A stretch of DNA of 64,000 nucleotides from Comamonas composti DSM 21721 (GCF_000429845.1 NZ_AUCQ01000007.1:62001-126000), one strand, 5' to 3'; positions 45,557 to 55,563 are shown, counted from the first letter of the stretch. Notes: generated from the sequence alone by a model not told the origin. A program made the numbers and translations.

Positions 45557-46684
45557 ATGCTAGAAAAACTCAAGGTCTTCACCGACAGCCACGGCGAATT
45601 ACGCAAGGGCCGGGGCCTGATCTCTGGCGTGATTGCCCTGACCCTGGGCATGCTGTGCCTGCTGGGTGTTCTGGCCTTTCACTTTCCTGAATACCTGACC
45701 ACACCCGAACTGCGCAAAAGCTATGACGTAAGCCTCATGCGCCAGATACTGTTCTGGTCCATGGTCGTTGCCGGCGCACTGTCCCTGGTCAACATCATCT
45801 TCAACCGCTCGCGCTGGCTGTCGAGCTTTGCATTCGGCCTTGTGGCCGTCTCGGCCATGCTCGGCGGCCACAAGGTCGAGGTCGACCCCAACTTTCCCGA
45901 TCACACGCCCTACATCGGTCTGGACTGGTTCATTCTCGACCTGCTGGGCAGCTCACTGATCTTCATCTTCATCGAAAAGCTGTTTGCACTGCGCAAGGAC
46001 CAGCCTGTGTTTCGCGCCGAGTGGCAGACGGACTTTCATCACTTCATCGTCAACCACATGGTCGTGGGCTTTGTGCTGCTGGCCACCAACCTCATGGTCC
46101 ACAAGTTCTTCGGCTGGGCTGCGAGCGACGGCATACGCGGCTGGGTCCAGGGGCTGAATTTCTGGGTGGCGCTGTTTCTGATCATTCTCGTGGCCGACCT
46201 GGTGCAATACTGGACGCACCGTGCCTACCACGAAGTACCCGCGCTGTGGCGCCTGCACGCGGTACACCACAGCGTGAAAAGCATGGACTGGCTCGCAGGC
46301 TCGCGCCAGCACATTCTGGAGCTGCTGATCACACGCACCCTGGTGCTGGCCCCCATCTACGTGCTGGGCTTTGCCAAGGACGTGATCGACGCCTACATCG
46401 TCATCGTGGGCTTTCAGGCCGTGTTCAATCACGCCAACGTCAGCATACGTCTGGGGCCGCTGCGCTATGTACTGGTGACGCCCAACTTCCATCACTGGCA
46501 CCACAGCCAGGACCAGGAGGCCCTGGACAAGAACTATTCAGCCCACTTCGCATTTCTCGACTATCTGTTCGGCACGGCCGTGAAAAGCGACAAACTCTGG
46601 CCCGAGCAATACGGCGTGCTTGGCGACTATGTGCCCAACGGGTTCATCAAACAGCTGAAATTCCCTTTTACCTGGAAAGGGTGA
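45557..46684 (+). CDS. sterol desaturase/fatty acid hydroxylase family protein
   Basis: The 375-residue integral-membrane di-iron protein has the three histidine clusters expected: HRAYH (221-225), HAVHH (234-238) and HHWHH (312-316). About five membrane segments precede and surround them. The first 150 residues form an extra membrane domain. Members hydroxylate or desaturate lipids; the substrate here is unknown. It stands alone downstream of cobA. Confidence 0.9.
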   Translation: MLEKLKVFTDSHGELRKGRGLISGVIALTLGMLCLLGVLAFHFPEYLTTPELRKSYDVSLMRQILFWSMVVAGALSLVNIIFNRSRWLSSFAFGLVAVSAMLGGHKVEVDPNFPDHTPYIGLDWFILDLLGSSLIFIFIEKLFALRKDQPVFRAEWQTDFHHFIVNHMVVGFVLLATNLMVHKFFGWAASDGIRGWVQGLNFWVALFLIILVADLVQYWTHRAYHEVPALWRLHAVHHSVKSMDWLAGSRQHILELLITRTLVLAPIYVLGFAKDVIDAYIVIVGFQAVFNHANVSIRLGPLRYVLVTPNFHHWHHSQDQEALDKNYSAHFAFLDYLFGTAVKSDKLWPEQYGVLGDYVPNGFIKQLKFPFTWKG

Positions 46685-46829
46685 CGCTCCCGAGCCGCCT
46701 TCGACGCCGTCTTCCCAGGGAGCAGCAGCCCTGACGCCCTGTCCCAGCACCGGGCATTGCCATGACAAGCCCGCCGAGGGCTACTGCCGCCGCTGAGGGA
46801 CAATCGCCTTTTTTGCTCTTTCGATTGTT

Positions 46830-48080
46830 GTGTCCACTTTTGATTTCGACGCCGTCATCATCGGCGCGGGCGCGGCCGGCCTGTTCTGTGCGGCCCAGGC
46901 CGGGCAGCGCGGGCTGTCCGTGCTGCTCATAGACCATGCGCCCAAGCTGGCCGAGAAGATTCGCATTTCCGGTGGCGGGCGCTGCAATTTCACGAACCGC
47001 GACCTGGATGTGCGTGCACCACACAAGCATTTTCTGGGGCGCAACCCCCAGTTCTGCCGCTCTGCCCTGTCGCGCTTCACGCCTGCAGACTTCATCGCCC
47101 TCATGGAGCGGCATGGCATTGCCCACCACGAAAAACACAAGGGCCAGCTGTTTGCCGACCGCTCTGCCGAGGACATCATTGCCATGCTGCAGACCGAGTG
47201 TGCGGCCGGCCAGGTCACGCTCTGGCAGCCCTGCCGCGTGGAATCCGTGGAGTTTTCAGTCAAAACGCCCTCCAGCGCTGATGTATCAAGCGCTGGCAGC
47301 TATCAAATTCAAAGTGACAAAGGTCTGATTCGCAGCCGCAGCCTGGTCATCGCCACCGGGGGCCTGAGCATTCCCAAGATAGGAGCCACGGATCTTGGCT
47401 ACCGCCTCGCCCAGCAGTTCGGCCTGCCGCTGGTGGAGCGCTCGCCCGGTCTGGTTCCGCTCACCTTCGACGGCGCGGCCTGGCAGGCCTATGCAGGTCT
47501 TGCAGGCCTGGCCTTGCCTGTGGAGATCAGTACCGGCAGCAAGAAAAGCCGCATGGCTTTTCTGGAGGATTTGCTGTTCACCCACCGCGGCCTCTCGGGC
47601 CCGGCCGTGCTGCAGATATCGAGCTACTGGCAGCCAGGCACGCCGATCGCCATCAATCTCGCCCCCGCAGTCGACCTGCAGGCCGAGCTGCTCGCCGCCA
47701 AGAACCGCTCGCGCAAGCTCATCGCCAACGAACTCGCGCAGTGGCTGCCCGCACGCCTGGCCGATGCCTGGGTGCAGCAGGACGCAGCCTGGCAGCGCCC
47801 CATTGCCGAGGCATCGGACAAGGCCTTGATTGCACTCGCGCAACGGCTCTCGCGCTGGGAGATCACGCCCACGGGCACCGAGGGCTACAAGAAGGCAGAG
47901 GTCACGCTGGGCGGCGTGGATACCCAGGCCCTGTCCCAACAGACCATGGAGTGCAAAACCCAGCCGGGCCTGTTCTTCATAGGCGAGGTCGTCGACATCA
48001 CGGGTTGGCTGGGCGGCTACAACTTCCAATGGGCCTGGGCCAGCGCCCAGGCCTGCGCGCAGTCCCTGCCCAAGGACTGA
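46830..48080 (+). CDS. BaiN/HI0933-family NAD(P)/FAD flavoprotein
   Basis: The 416-residue protein starts at a GTG with FDFDAVIIGAGAAGLFCAAQ (FAD Rossmann) and KIRISGGGRCNFTN, both typical of the family; the C terminus has GWLGGYNFQWAWASA. Members have unclear substrates. Around residues 145-160 the sequence SSADVSSAGSYQIQ is encoded by a palindromic repeat inserted in frame, which lengthens a surface loop. Confidence 0.9.
   Translation: MSTFDFDAVIIGAGAAGLFCAAQAGQRGLSVLLIDHAPKLAEKIRISGGGRCNFTNRDLDVRAPHKHFLGRNPQFCRSALSRFTPADFIALMERHGIAHHEKHKGQLFADRSAEDIIAMLQTECAAGQVTLWQPCRVESVEFSVKTPSSADVSSAGSYQIQSDKGLIRSRSLVIATGGLSIPKIGATDLGYRLAQQFGLPLVERSPGLVPLTFDGAAWQAYAGLAGLALPVEISTGSKKSRMAFLEDLLFTHRGLSGPAVLQISSYWQPGTPIAINLAPAVDLQAELLAAKNRSRKLIANELAQWLPARLADAWVQQDAAWQRPIAEASDKALIALAQRLSRWEITPTGTEGYKKAEVTLGGVDTQALSQQTMECKTQPGLFFIGEVVDITGWLGGYNFQWAWASAQACAQSLPKD
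47272..47306. repeat. REP-like palindrome inside a coding region
   Basis: CCAGCGCT (47272-47279) and AGCGCTGG (47289-47296) flank GATGTATCA, and GCAGCTATCAA follows. This is the same repeat as at 40754, here read through in frame within the BaiN-type gene. Confidence 0.7.
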
Positions 48081-48123
48081 CCCTGGCCGCACATGCACTC
48101 TGGCGCAAGCGCTACCACTCGCT

Positions 48124-48129
48124 TATAAT
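48124..48129 (+). promoter_or_regulatory. -10 element of rpsU promoter
   Basis: A perfect TATAAT stands about 140 bases before rpsU. The -35 at a 17-base spacing would be TGGCGC, which is weak. The long 5' leader (about 48136-48263) holds no clear motif. Confidence 0.55.
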
Positions 48130-48263
48130 GCTTCGCTTTGCTGGCAATTGCCCCGTCGGCCAATACTAGTTACATAGAGACGGGCGAAACCGCTGCGCAT
48201 GGCTTCTGGGCCCGATCTTCCCAGGAACCCTCTGGCAGCACAGATATCTGGAAATTTCCACTA

Positions 48264-48476
48264 ATGACCACCATCCGCGTTAAAGAAAACGAACCCTATG
48301 AAGTTGCGCTGCGCCGCTTCAAGCGCACCATCGAAAAACTGGGCCTGCTGACCGACCTGCGCGCACGCGAGTTCTACGAAAAGCCCACGGCCGAGCGCAA
48401 GCGCAAGAAGGCTGCCGCCGTCAAGCGCCACTACAAGCGCGTGCGCAGCATGCAGCTGCCCAAGAAGCTGTACTGA
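48264..48476 (+). CDS. rpsU: 30S ribosomal protein S21
   Basis: S21 is the small, basic protein needed for initiation on Shine-Dalgarno mRNAs. The 70-residue sequence [20 protein letters not shown] and the Lys/Arg-rich end [12 protein letters not shown] are diagnostic. A terminator follows. The usual next genes dnaG and rpoD are not here; yqeY follows instead. Confidence 0.97.
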   Translation: MTTIRVKENEPYEVALRRFKRTIEKLGLLTDLRAREFYEKPTAERKRKKAAAVKRHYKRVRSMQLPKKLY

Positions 48477-48514
48477 TCAGCCTCTGGAACAGCCGGCTTT
48501 CATAGGCCGCTCAA

Positions 48515-48546
48515 CCCGCGCTCGGGACGCCAGGCGCGGGTTTTTT
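48515..48546 (+). terminator. terminator after rpsU
   Basis: CCCGCGC/GCGCGGG stem and six T residues on the plus strand, ahead of yqeY. Confidence 0.85.
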
Positions 48547-48604
48547 GTTTTTGCCGCTTTTTCATCCCTGCTGCGTGCAAGCGCAGCCTTCCAGGAGATC
48601 CGCC

Positions 48605-49051
48605 ATGAGCCTCAAGGCCCGTATCACCGAAGACATGAAGACCGCCATGCGCGCCAAGGACAGTGCGCGTCTGGGCACCATACGCCTGCTGCAGGCAGCC
48701 ATGAAGCAAAAGGAAGTCGATGAGCGTGTGGAGCTCGATGACGCAGCCATCATCGCCATCGTCGACAAGCTCATCAAGCAACGCAAGGACAGCATTGCCG
48801 CGTTCGAGACCGCCGGCCGTCAGGATCTGGCCGATGTGGAAAAGGCCGAGCTCGATGTACTCAAGGTCTATCTGCCCGAGCGCATGTCCGAGGCCGAGAT
48901 TCTTGAAGCCGTGCGCGCCATCGTCGCCGAAGTCGGCGCCAAGGGCCCTGGCGACATGGGCAAGGTCATGGGCGCCGTGAAGGCGCAGCTGGCCGGCAAG
49001 GCCGACATGGGCCAGGTCTCTGCGGCAGTCAAGGCTGCGCTCGCAGGCTGA
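48605..49051 (+). CDS. yqeY: GatB/YqeY domain protein
   Basis: The 148-residue all-helical protein resembles the YqeY tail of GatB (MSLKARITEDMKTAMRAKDSARLGTIRLL; ILEAVRAIVAEVGAKGPGDMGKVMG). AGGAG precedes the ATG at 48605. It commonly follows rpsU in proteobacteria and is thought to bind tRNA, but no reaction is established. Confidence 0.93.
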   Translation: MSLKARITEDMKTAMRAKDSARLGTIRLLQAAMKQKEVDERVELDDAAIIAIVDKLIKQRKDSIAAFETAGRQDLADVEKAELDVLKVYLPERMSEAEILEAVRAIVAEVGAKGPGDMGKVMGAVKAQLAGKADMGQVSAAVKAALAG

Positions 49052-49171
49052 CGCGATTTGCCGCTCCGGCTGCGGCCGCCCTCCGGGCCAGGCCACAGCT
49101 AGCGGGTATGGCGCCGCACAGCGCAAGTGCAGCACCCGCGCCTGTACCGCGCCATGGAAGACGCGTTGCGG

Positions 49172-51007
49172 CTATGCCTCCAGCAGCAAGCTGGCTGTCA
49201 CCACCGTTCCACCGGGGCCCGACTCCACCTCAAGCACCGCCCCCATGCGTTCGGCACGCGCGGCCATGCTGCGCATGCCCACCGACAGGCCGGCACGGCG
49301 TACGGCCTGTACATCGAAACCGCAGCCATCATCCTCGATGCGCACAGAGAAAACATCGGCCCGGGGCTGTGCGCATTCCACTGTTACGCGCTGCGCCTGG
49401 CTGTGCTTGATGACGTTGGACAGGGCCTCCTCCATCAGCCGCGTGAGACCCAGGCACTGCAGTGCGCTCGGCCGCCGCTGCCAAAGCGGGGCCGTGTCCC
49501 AGCGCGTCTGCACGCCGGTTTCGTCAAAGATGCGGGTGAAGCGGTGGCGCAGCGGTGCGATCCACTGCACCGGTGTCTCGGGCACGGTAGCGCCTGCGCT
49601 GGACCCATGGTCTATTACCTGACGCAAATCATCGCGCAGCAATTTCAACAGGGACAGCACGCGGTCGTTGGGCAAGGGCTGCTGGGCCTGCTCCACCAGC
49701 GCCATGCCACGCACCAGGCTGCCACCAAGACCGTCATGCAGATCATGGGCGATCTGCATGCGCTCTTGCAGTTTGGCGTTGTCCAGTGCCTGGGCGTGTT
49801 CACGCGCTGCAAGCTGAGCCAGTTCGGTACGTGCTTCGGCCACGCGCGCCTCCAGCTCGCGCCGAAAGCGTTCAGCGCTGCGCATTTGCTGAGCGAGCTG
49901 GCCTGCGAGCAGCAGCATCACCAGCGCAACCGTGGCGATGCCGCTGAGTGCTGCCCAGTTGCGCGCCACCTGCCATGCATCCGGCATCCAGCCCAGAGCA
50001 AACAGCGCCACGATCACGAACGCCAGCCAGCACAGCGCCAGCAGCCGCTGCGCCACCGGCCGTCCCGGTCGCCACGCATGCCATTGAAACTGCAGGCCGT
50101 TGAGCAGGAACACCAGCAGCGCCCCCTGCCAGATGACAGCCCACCAGACATCTTCCCTGCCCTGCGGCGCCAGCCATGCCGCCGCCGCCCCCAAGGCTGC
50201 CAGCAACCACAGCCCACGTTCGGCCCGAGGCAGGTGCTGCTCACCGAAACGCAAGGTGAACATGCACGCACACAGCACATAGCCGATCAGCGCAACCAGG
50301 CTGAAGCGGGCCCGATCCAGCGAATCGGCAAAAGGCCAGGGCGTGGAGGCCAGGTAGGTGCTCAGATAGACCAGCCAGCACAGCGACATCAGGGCAAACC
50401 AGCCATAGGCCCGCTCCTGCCGCCGCAGACCCCAAACGACCAGGAACAGCGTGGCTGCCATGCCCGCAAGCACGGCATTGATGAGGTATATCGTGCGCTG
50501 GCGCCATTGGGCACGGTCGTGCCTGGCAGCTACGGTGGCGGCATCGCCCAGGCGCAGTGCGCCCAGACCGGACCACAGCCCGGGGCGGCCCGCAACGCGC
50601 ACCCAGACCGTGTTGCCGTCTGCATGCAGGGCGGATGGGGGCAGCCGCCACCAGCGCGGCACATTCCAGCTTCGTGACAGCGGCTCGCTCATCGACGCAT
50701 CGCTCCACAGCAGATCGCCATTGATGAACACCTCGCCCGCGATGCCGATGCCATCAATGCCCAGCGCCTCGCAAGTGCCTTGCAGGACAACGCGGTACCA
50801 GACCACGCCGTCATGCGCGGGCCAGCGGCGGCTCCAGGCATCCGGCAGGGTGACGGACTCCCAGCCGTCAACGGGGCGCGTGGAGGCCTGCACCTCGCGC
50901 GCGGACTGTACGCTCTGGATGCAGTCCTGGGCCCAGACACTGTGGCAGCAAAGCAAAAGCAACAGCCACCACCATCCATGCGTCCACCGATGCACTTGTC
51001 CGCGCAT
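49172..51007 (-). CDS. membrane sensor histidine kinase with periplasmic domain
   Basis: The 611-residue protein has an N-terminal signal, a periplasmic galactose-binding-like region (about 25-175), about seven membrane helices (175-370, 7TMR-DISM type), a HisKA_3 helix with AHDLHDGLGGSLVRG, and a HATPase with EDDGCGFD and GMRSMAARAERMGA. TGATG links its start to the stop of the response-regulator gene. Signal unknown; extracellular sensing by a carbohydrate-like domain is plausible. Confidence 0.88.
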   Translation of the reverse strand: MRGQVHRWTHGWWWLLLLLCCHSVWAQDCIQSVQSAREVQASTRPVDGWESVTLPDAWSRRWPAHDGVVWYRVVLQGTCEALGIDGIGIAGEVFINGDLLWSDASMSEPLSRSWNVPRWWRLPPSALHADGNTVWVRVAGRPGLWSGLGALRLGDAATVAARHDRAQWRQRTIYLINAVLAGMAATLFLVVWGLRRQERAYGWFALMSLCWLVYLSTYLASTPWPFADSLDRARFSLVALIGYVLCACMFTLRFGEQHLPRAERGLWLLAALGAAAAWLAPQGREDVWWAVIWQGALLVFLLNGLQFQWHAWRPGRPVAQRLLALCWLAFVIVALFALGWMPDAWQVARNWAALSGIATVALVMLLLAGQLAQQMRSAERFRRELEARVAEARTELAQLAAREHAQALDNAKLQERMQIAHDLHDGLGGSLVRGMALVEQAQQPLPNDRVLSLLKLLRDDLRQVIDHGSSAGATVPETPVQWIAPLRHRFTRIFDETGVQTRWDTAPLWQRRPSALQCLGLTRLMEEALSNVIKHSQAQRVTVECAQPRADVFSVRIEDDGCGFDVQAVRRAGLSVGMRSMAARAERMGAVLEVESGPGGTVVTASLLLEA

Positions 51008-51696
51008 CAACCCAGCCACCCACGCGAGCGCGCCTTGTACACCGCTCCCGTTCGCGAAGAAACGGCCAGCTTGCGGTACACGCGCTTGATGTGGCTTTCC
51101 ACCGTATAGCGCGAGAGAAACAACTGCTCGGCAATCTCGCGATTGGACAGGCCATCGGCCACCAGCCTCAAGATCTCATGCTCGCGTTCGCTCAGCCCCC
51201 CCTCCAGCGCCGGGGCCGTCCCAACCGCTGGCGGCGAAGACAGCTCCTCCGGCAGAAACGCCAAAATACGCCGCGCGATGAAGGGGTCGATGGGCGCCCC
51301 CCCACGCAGCACGCTGCGGATGGAAATCTGCACCTCCACATCGTCGCGCTCTTTGAGCACATAGCCCGTGGCCCCGGCACGCAGCGCACCCAGAATCGCG
51401 TCCTCGGAACTCCAGGCCGACACCACCAGAATGCCCAGGCCCGGATCATCTGCACGCAACTGCGCGATCAGCTCGCACCCATCACCATCGGGCAGATGCA
51501 AGTCCACCAGCGCCAGCGCCACGGGCTGCTGTGCCAGGCATTCGCGCGCCTCGGCTAGGGAGGCGACAAACAACAGCGCATCCGCCGTATAGCCCAGCGC
51601 CAGCAGCACGGCACGCAGGCGCTGCTGCAGCAGCGGCTCGTCTTCCACCACCAATACGGGAGCAGGCAGCAGGAGTTCGGGAGCGGAGACGGTCAT
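51007..51696 (-). CDS. LuxR/NarL-family response regulator
   Basis: The protein of about 229 residues has a receiver domain (VLVVEDEP; phospho-Asp in LVDLHLPDGDG) and a C-terminal LuxR helix-turn-helix (LSEREHEILRLVADGLSNREIAEQL). It precedes its kinase with a TGATG overlap. The ATG at 51696 is chosen; a GTG at 51726 would add ten residues. Neither has a strong ribosome site. Confidence 0.9.
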   Translation of the reverse strand: MTVSAPELLLPAPVLVVEDEPLLQQRLRAVLLALGYTADALLFVASLAEARECLAQQPVALALVDLHLPDGDGCELIAQLRADDPGLGILVVSAWSSEDAILGALRAGATGYVLKERDDVEVQISIRSVLRGGAPIDPFIARRILAFLPEELSSPPAVGTAPALEGGLSEREHEILRLVADGLSNREIAEQLFLSRYTVESHIKRVYRKLAVSSRTGAVYKARSRGWLG

Positions 51697-52075
51697 AGCA
51701 AATGGGTAGAGGAAAAAGGTCTGCACATGAATAGCCGGCCATCGTAGGCCACCCTGGCGCGCACGCCCATCCCTGAAATCAGGGAATCTGCAGCGAACCC
51801 GGCAAATTACCCAATTTCAGTGATGTTGCAAAAACCTCGGATTCATGTAATTTCCCCGCCCTTCGCATGGGCCGAGATGCCGACCTGTAGCGGCCGCTGA
51901 TTGGGCACCAGAAACCACTCCATGAGAAATCGCAATCCAGAACGCTATCCTATTGATAGCTGAAAGCACTCTACCATCAAGCGCTTCAGGCGAATTTGAC
52001 CCCAAACCATCACCAAGCTCCAAAGAATCAGCGCCCGCTATACTGCCGGCCCTGTACAGCCAAAATCTTTCGAGC
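51697..52075. other. intergenic region with REP-like repeat
   Basis: About 380 bases separate two divergently transcribed genes. GATAGCTGAAAGCACT and CATCAAGCGCTTCAGG near 51953-51990 are a degenerate REP-like palindrome. No gene is visible. Confidence 0.5.
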
Positions 52076-53122
52076 ATGCGTGCCCCCGTTCTTTTGCGTC
52101 CTCTGGTGTATCTGAGTCTGGCAAGTCTTGTGGCCTGCGGCAGCAACCCTCCTGCCAAGCCCGGGACCTCGGCGATTGCTGAAGCCACTCCCGCCGCGTC
52201 CGTCTCCGCCCCTGGCACGATCAGGATCGGCCTGGCCCTGGGCGGTGGCGCGGCCAAGGGCTTTGCGCATATCGGCGTGATCAAGATGCTGGAGGCCAAT
52301 GGCTTCACACCGGCCGTGGTCTCGGGCACGAGTGCGGGCGCCGTGGTGGGCTCCATGTATGCCAGCGGCATGAACTCGTTCGAGCTGCAGGAAAAGGCCG
52401 TGGCCCTGGACGAAGCCAGGATTCGCGATCTGCAGCTGTCTTCGGGCGGTCTGATCCTCGGCCAAAAGCTCGAGGACTATGTGAACGAGCAGGTCCAGCG
52501 CAAGCCACTGGAGCAGATGAGCAAGCCATTCGTGGCCATTGCCACGCGACTCGAAGACGGCCAACGCACGGTGTTCGCACGCGGCAACACTGGTCAGGCC
52601 GTGCGCGCCTCCAGCAGCGTGCCCGGCGTGTTCCAGCCCGTCAGCATCGGCCAGTACCACTTTGTCGATGGCGGCATCACCAGCCCCGTTCCCGTCGATG
52701 CAGCGCGCAAGCTGGGCGCCGACATCGTGATTGCCGTGGACATCTCCAACAAGGCCCAGGGCAAGGCACCGTCCCACATGCTGGGGGCGCTCAACCAGTC
52801 GATCGCCATCATGGGCCAGAAGCTGGGCCAGGCCGAGCTGGCACGCGCCGACATCATCATCCGCCCCAGGGTGCTGGACATTGGCCCGGCCGACTTCAGC
52901 CAGCGCGCCAGTGCCATCGTCGAAGGGGAGAAAGCCGCCATGGCCGTCATGCCCAGGATTCGCGAGCGCGTGGCCCAGATGCAGGCCGATCGCGCCAAGG
53001 CCGCCGAACTCGCCCAGCAGCAGGCAGCCGAAGCCAAACGCAAGACCTGCCTGGACAATCGCAGCCGTCTGCAAAAGCTGGCGAGCATGGCCGGGTTCGA
53101 TGACGCCTGCAACGCCCCCTGA
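52076..53122 (+). CDS. patatin-like phospholipase lipoprotein (RssA-like)
   Basis: The 348-residue protein has lipobox LVAC (Cys21), oxyanion hole GGGAAKG (56-62), nucleophile GTSAG (Ser86) and catalytic Asp in DGG (Asp198). It is therefore a complete patatin serine hydrolase tethered to the envelope. The last 50 residues form a coiled coil rich in Ala, Glu and Gln. Lipid substrate unknown. Confidence 0.92.
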   Translation: MRAPVLLRPLVYLSLASLVACGSNPPAKPGTSAIAEATPAASVSAPGTIRIGLALGGGAAKGFAHIGVIKMLEANGFTPAVVSGTSAGAVVGSMYASGMNSFELQEKAVALDEARIRDLQLSSGGLILGQKLEDYVNEQVQRKPLEQMSKPFVAIATRLEDGQRTVFARGNTGQAVRASSSVPGVFQPVSIGQYHFVDGGITSPVPVDAARKLGADIVIAVDISNKAQGKAPSHMLGALNQSIAIMGQKLGQAELARADIIIRPRVLDIGPADFSQRASAIVEGEKAAMAVMPRIRERVAQMQADRAKAAELAQQQAAEAKRKTCLDNRSRLQKLASMAGFDDACNAP

Positions 53123-53203
53123 GCCACGCCTTCAGGCCGGGCGGCTGTGGCAGATGGCAGCCGACCGTGCAATCCACGGATCGGCGCAAGGCCTTCCCCA
53201 GTA

Positions 53204-53472
53204 AGAACGTGTTTACGATCTCTACGCTGCCGCGTTGGAGCGCAATCGGGATGAGTTCAAAGCGATGGGGCGCAGCTTGCACCGGGGTGCAAGCAAGCCA
53301 CAGCGCGAAGAAATCGCCCGATTTCGCTCCAACCCTTCGGGACAGTGCCTTTGCGGGCGGTCTACAGCGTTGCGAATCCTCGCAATAGCACGGCTATTGC
53401 TGCGGTGTCGCGCCTTGTATCCCATCCCGCACAGACACTGGCGCGGCACCGAGGAGATCGTAAACACGTTCT
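53204..53472 (+). mobile_element. 269-bp MITE-like element, copy 2
   Basis: Same terminal repeats as copy 1, with GTAAGAACG on the left and CGTTCTAAG on the right, identical flanks to copy 1. Only a few substitutions separate the two. It lies between the patatin gene and the iron transporter. Confidence 0.8.
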
Positions 53473-53570
53473 AAGAGCCTGCAGCCTTTTTGCGCACAGA
53501 AAAAGAAGCTTGTCAAACAATGGAAAAACACCTACTAGCGCCTGCCAGATCTCGACCTGGATCAATCAAT

Positions 53571-53589
53571 AGTGAGAATGATTCTCATA
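53571..53589 (+). promoter_or_regulatory. Fur box upstream of the iron ABC transporter
   Basis: TGAGAATGATTCTCA is a perfect 15-base palindrome and matches the core of the Fur consensus. It lies about 50 bases before the start of the binding-protein gene. Confidence 0.85.
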
Positions 53590-53639
53590 AAATAACTTCG
53601 TATCCAGGCGTTACGTCGATTTAGAAAGGAAGTGGGTCA

Positions 53640-54581
53640 ATGCATAGTTTGTGGACACGCCGCAAGGCGCTCAGCGGGTTGGGGGTGGTTTTGAGTCTGA
53701 CCCTGGCCTCGCCTCAGGCATTGGCCCAGGCCACGCAAAGCGTGAAGATCAAGGACAACAGCGGCGAGGTGACTGTGCCTCTCAAGCCCAAGACCGTGCT
53801 GGTGTACGACCTGGGTGCGCTGGACATCATCCAGACCCTGGGCGGCGATGTCAGCGGCGTTCCCAACCAGGCTGTGCCCGAGATGCTGTCCAAGTTCAAG
53901 GACGCCTCCAAATACCCGCACATCGGCAGCCTGTTCGAGCCCGACTACGAAAAGATCAAGGCCCTCAAGCCCGATCTCATCATCGCCGGCAACCGCACCC
54001 TGCCCAAGATTGCCGAGCTCAAGAAGTTCGCGCCGGTGCTGGATGTCACCCTCGACAACCAGAACCAGATGCAGCACGTCTATCGCAACATCCGCAGCAT
54101 TGCCGCCATCTACGGCGTGCCTGAAAAGGGCGAGCAGCAGATCAGCGAGATCGAAACTGCAATCACCGACTTCAAGGGCAAGGTTGCCGGCAAGGGCGAT
54201 GCGCTGTTCGTCATGACCAACGGCGGCAAGCTCAGCGTCTATGGCCCGGGCTCGCGCTTCGACATGGTGTATTCGGTGTTCGGCGTCAGCCCCATCAAGA
54301 ACGAGATCGAAGTCTCCAAGCACGGCCAGGCCGTGTCGTTCGAGTACCTGCTCAAGACCAATCCCGAGTGGCTGCTGGTACTCGACCGCGATGCCGCCAT
54401 CGGCAAGGAAGGCGATGCCGCGAGAAAGCTGCTGGACAACAAGCTCATGCACGCCACCAAGGCCTGGCGCAAGCAGCAGATCGTCTACCTGAATGCGGCC
54501 AACTGGTACATCCTGTCGAACTCCAGCCCCACCGCAATCAAGGAGAACCTCAAGCAGCTGTCGGATGCATTCTCCAAGTAG
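53640..54581 (+). CDS. siderophore ABC transporter, substrate-binding protein
   Basis: The 313-residue periplasmic protein (signal ending ALAQA) has the class III metal-siderophore fold: PKTVLVYDLGALDII, HIGSLFEPDYEKIKALKPDLIIAG. It resembles FatB/CeuE/YclQ-type proteins that bind catecholate or linear siderophores. The first gene of four, under the Fur box. Confidence 0.92.
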   Translation: MHSLWTRRKALSGLGVVLSLTLASPQALAQATQSVKIKDNSGEVTVPLKPKTVLVYDLGALDIIQTLGGDVSGVPNQAVPEMLSKFKDASKYPHIGSLFEPDYEKIKALKPDLIIAGNRTLPKIAELKKFAPVLDVTLDNQNQMQHVYRNIRSIAAIYGVPEKGEQQISEIETAITDFKGKVAGKGDALFVMTNGGKLSVYGPGSRFDMVYSVFGVSPIKNEIEVSKHGQAVSFEYLLKTNPEWLLVLDRDAAIGKEGDAARKLLDNKLMHATKAWRKQQIVYLNAANWYILSNSSPTAIKENLKQLSDAFSK

Positions 54582-55563
54582 ACATTTGTCCGCCGGGCGC
54601 AATGCCCTGGCATGGACCGGGGCCCTCGCGGCCCTTTTTGCATTGGCGCTGTGGAGTCTTTCCGTGGGCGTGAGCGATGTGTCCTGGAACACCTTGTGGT
54701 CGGATAACGAGGACCAGATGGTGGCCCAGGTGCTCATGTATTCGCGCCTTCCGCGCACCCTGGCCCTGATGCTGGCCGGCAGCGCCATGGCCGTGGCCGG
54801 GCTGCTGATGCAGATGCTGGCACGTAACCACTTCGTCGAGCCCTCGACCATGGGCACGGTGGAATCGGCCACGCTGGGCATACTCGCCACCATGCTCTGG
54901 GCGCCGCACTGGCCCGTGGTGGCCAAGATGGGGGTTTCGGCCGTCACGGCCCTCGCAGGCACGGCCTTGTTCATGGCCGTGCTCGCGCGCATTCGTTTGC
55001 GCTCGGCCTGGATCGTGCCACTGGTGGGGCTGATCCTGGCCGGCGTAATCGAGGCCGCAACCACCTTTCTCGCCTACCAGCACGACATGATCCAGTCGCT
55101 GCGGGCCTTCTCCAACGGCGACTTTTCCGTGGTCGTCGAAGGCCGCTACGAAATGCTGTGGCTGTCCCTGGCGCTGACGGCCCTGGCCTGCCTCGCAGCC
55201 GACCGTTTCACGGTCGCAGGCCTTGGTGAATCCTTTGCCACCAACCTCGGGCTCAACTACAAGCGCCTGGTGCTGCAAGGCCTGATCGTGGTGTCTGTGG
55301 TCACCGCCTGCATTGTGGTCACCGTGGGCTCGATTCCGTTCGTCGGCCTGATTGTTCCCAACGTGGTGCGCCTCATCCTCGGCGACAGCGTGCGTCGCAG
55401 CGTTCTCTGGGTGGCCACCGCCGGCGCGGCCCTGACCTTGTTGTGCGACCTGTTCGGGCGCCTCGTCATCGCTCCCTATGAAATCCCCGTCGGCACCGTC
55501 ATGGGCGTGGTCGGCAGCGCCTTGTTCCTCGTCATCCTGCTGCGCCGCCGCGCAGCCCACTAG
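54565..55563 (+). CDS. siderophore ABC transporter permease 1 (FecCD family)
   Basis: The 332-residue FecCD-type permease has about nine helices, the RLPRTLALMLAGSAMAVAG start region and the GSIPFVGLIVPNVVRLILG ATPase-contact loop. The ATG at 54565 overlaps the binding-protein gene by 17 bases; an upstream ATG at 54493 would add 24 residues of unlikely sequence. Confidence 0.92.
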   Translation: MHSPSRHLSAGRNALAWTGALAALFALALWSLSVGVSDVSWNTLWSDNEDQMVAQVLMYSRLPRTLALMLAGSAMAVAGLLMQMLARNHFVEPSTMGTVESATLGILATMLWAPHWPVVAKMGVSAVTALAGTALFMAVLARIRLRSAWIVPLVGLILAGVIEAATTFLAYQHDMIQSLRAFSNGDFSVVVEGRYEMLWLSLALTALACLAADRFTVAGLGESFATNLGLNYKRLVLQGLIVVSVVTACIVVTVGSIPFVGLIVPNVVRLILGDSVRRSVLWVATAGAALTLLCDLFGRLVIAPYEIPVGTVMGVVGSALFLVILLRRRAAH

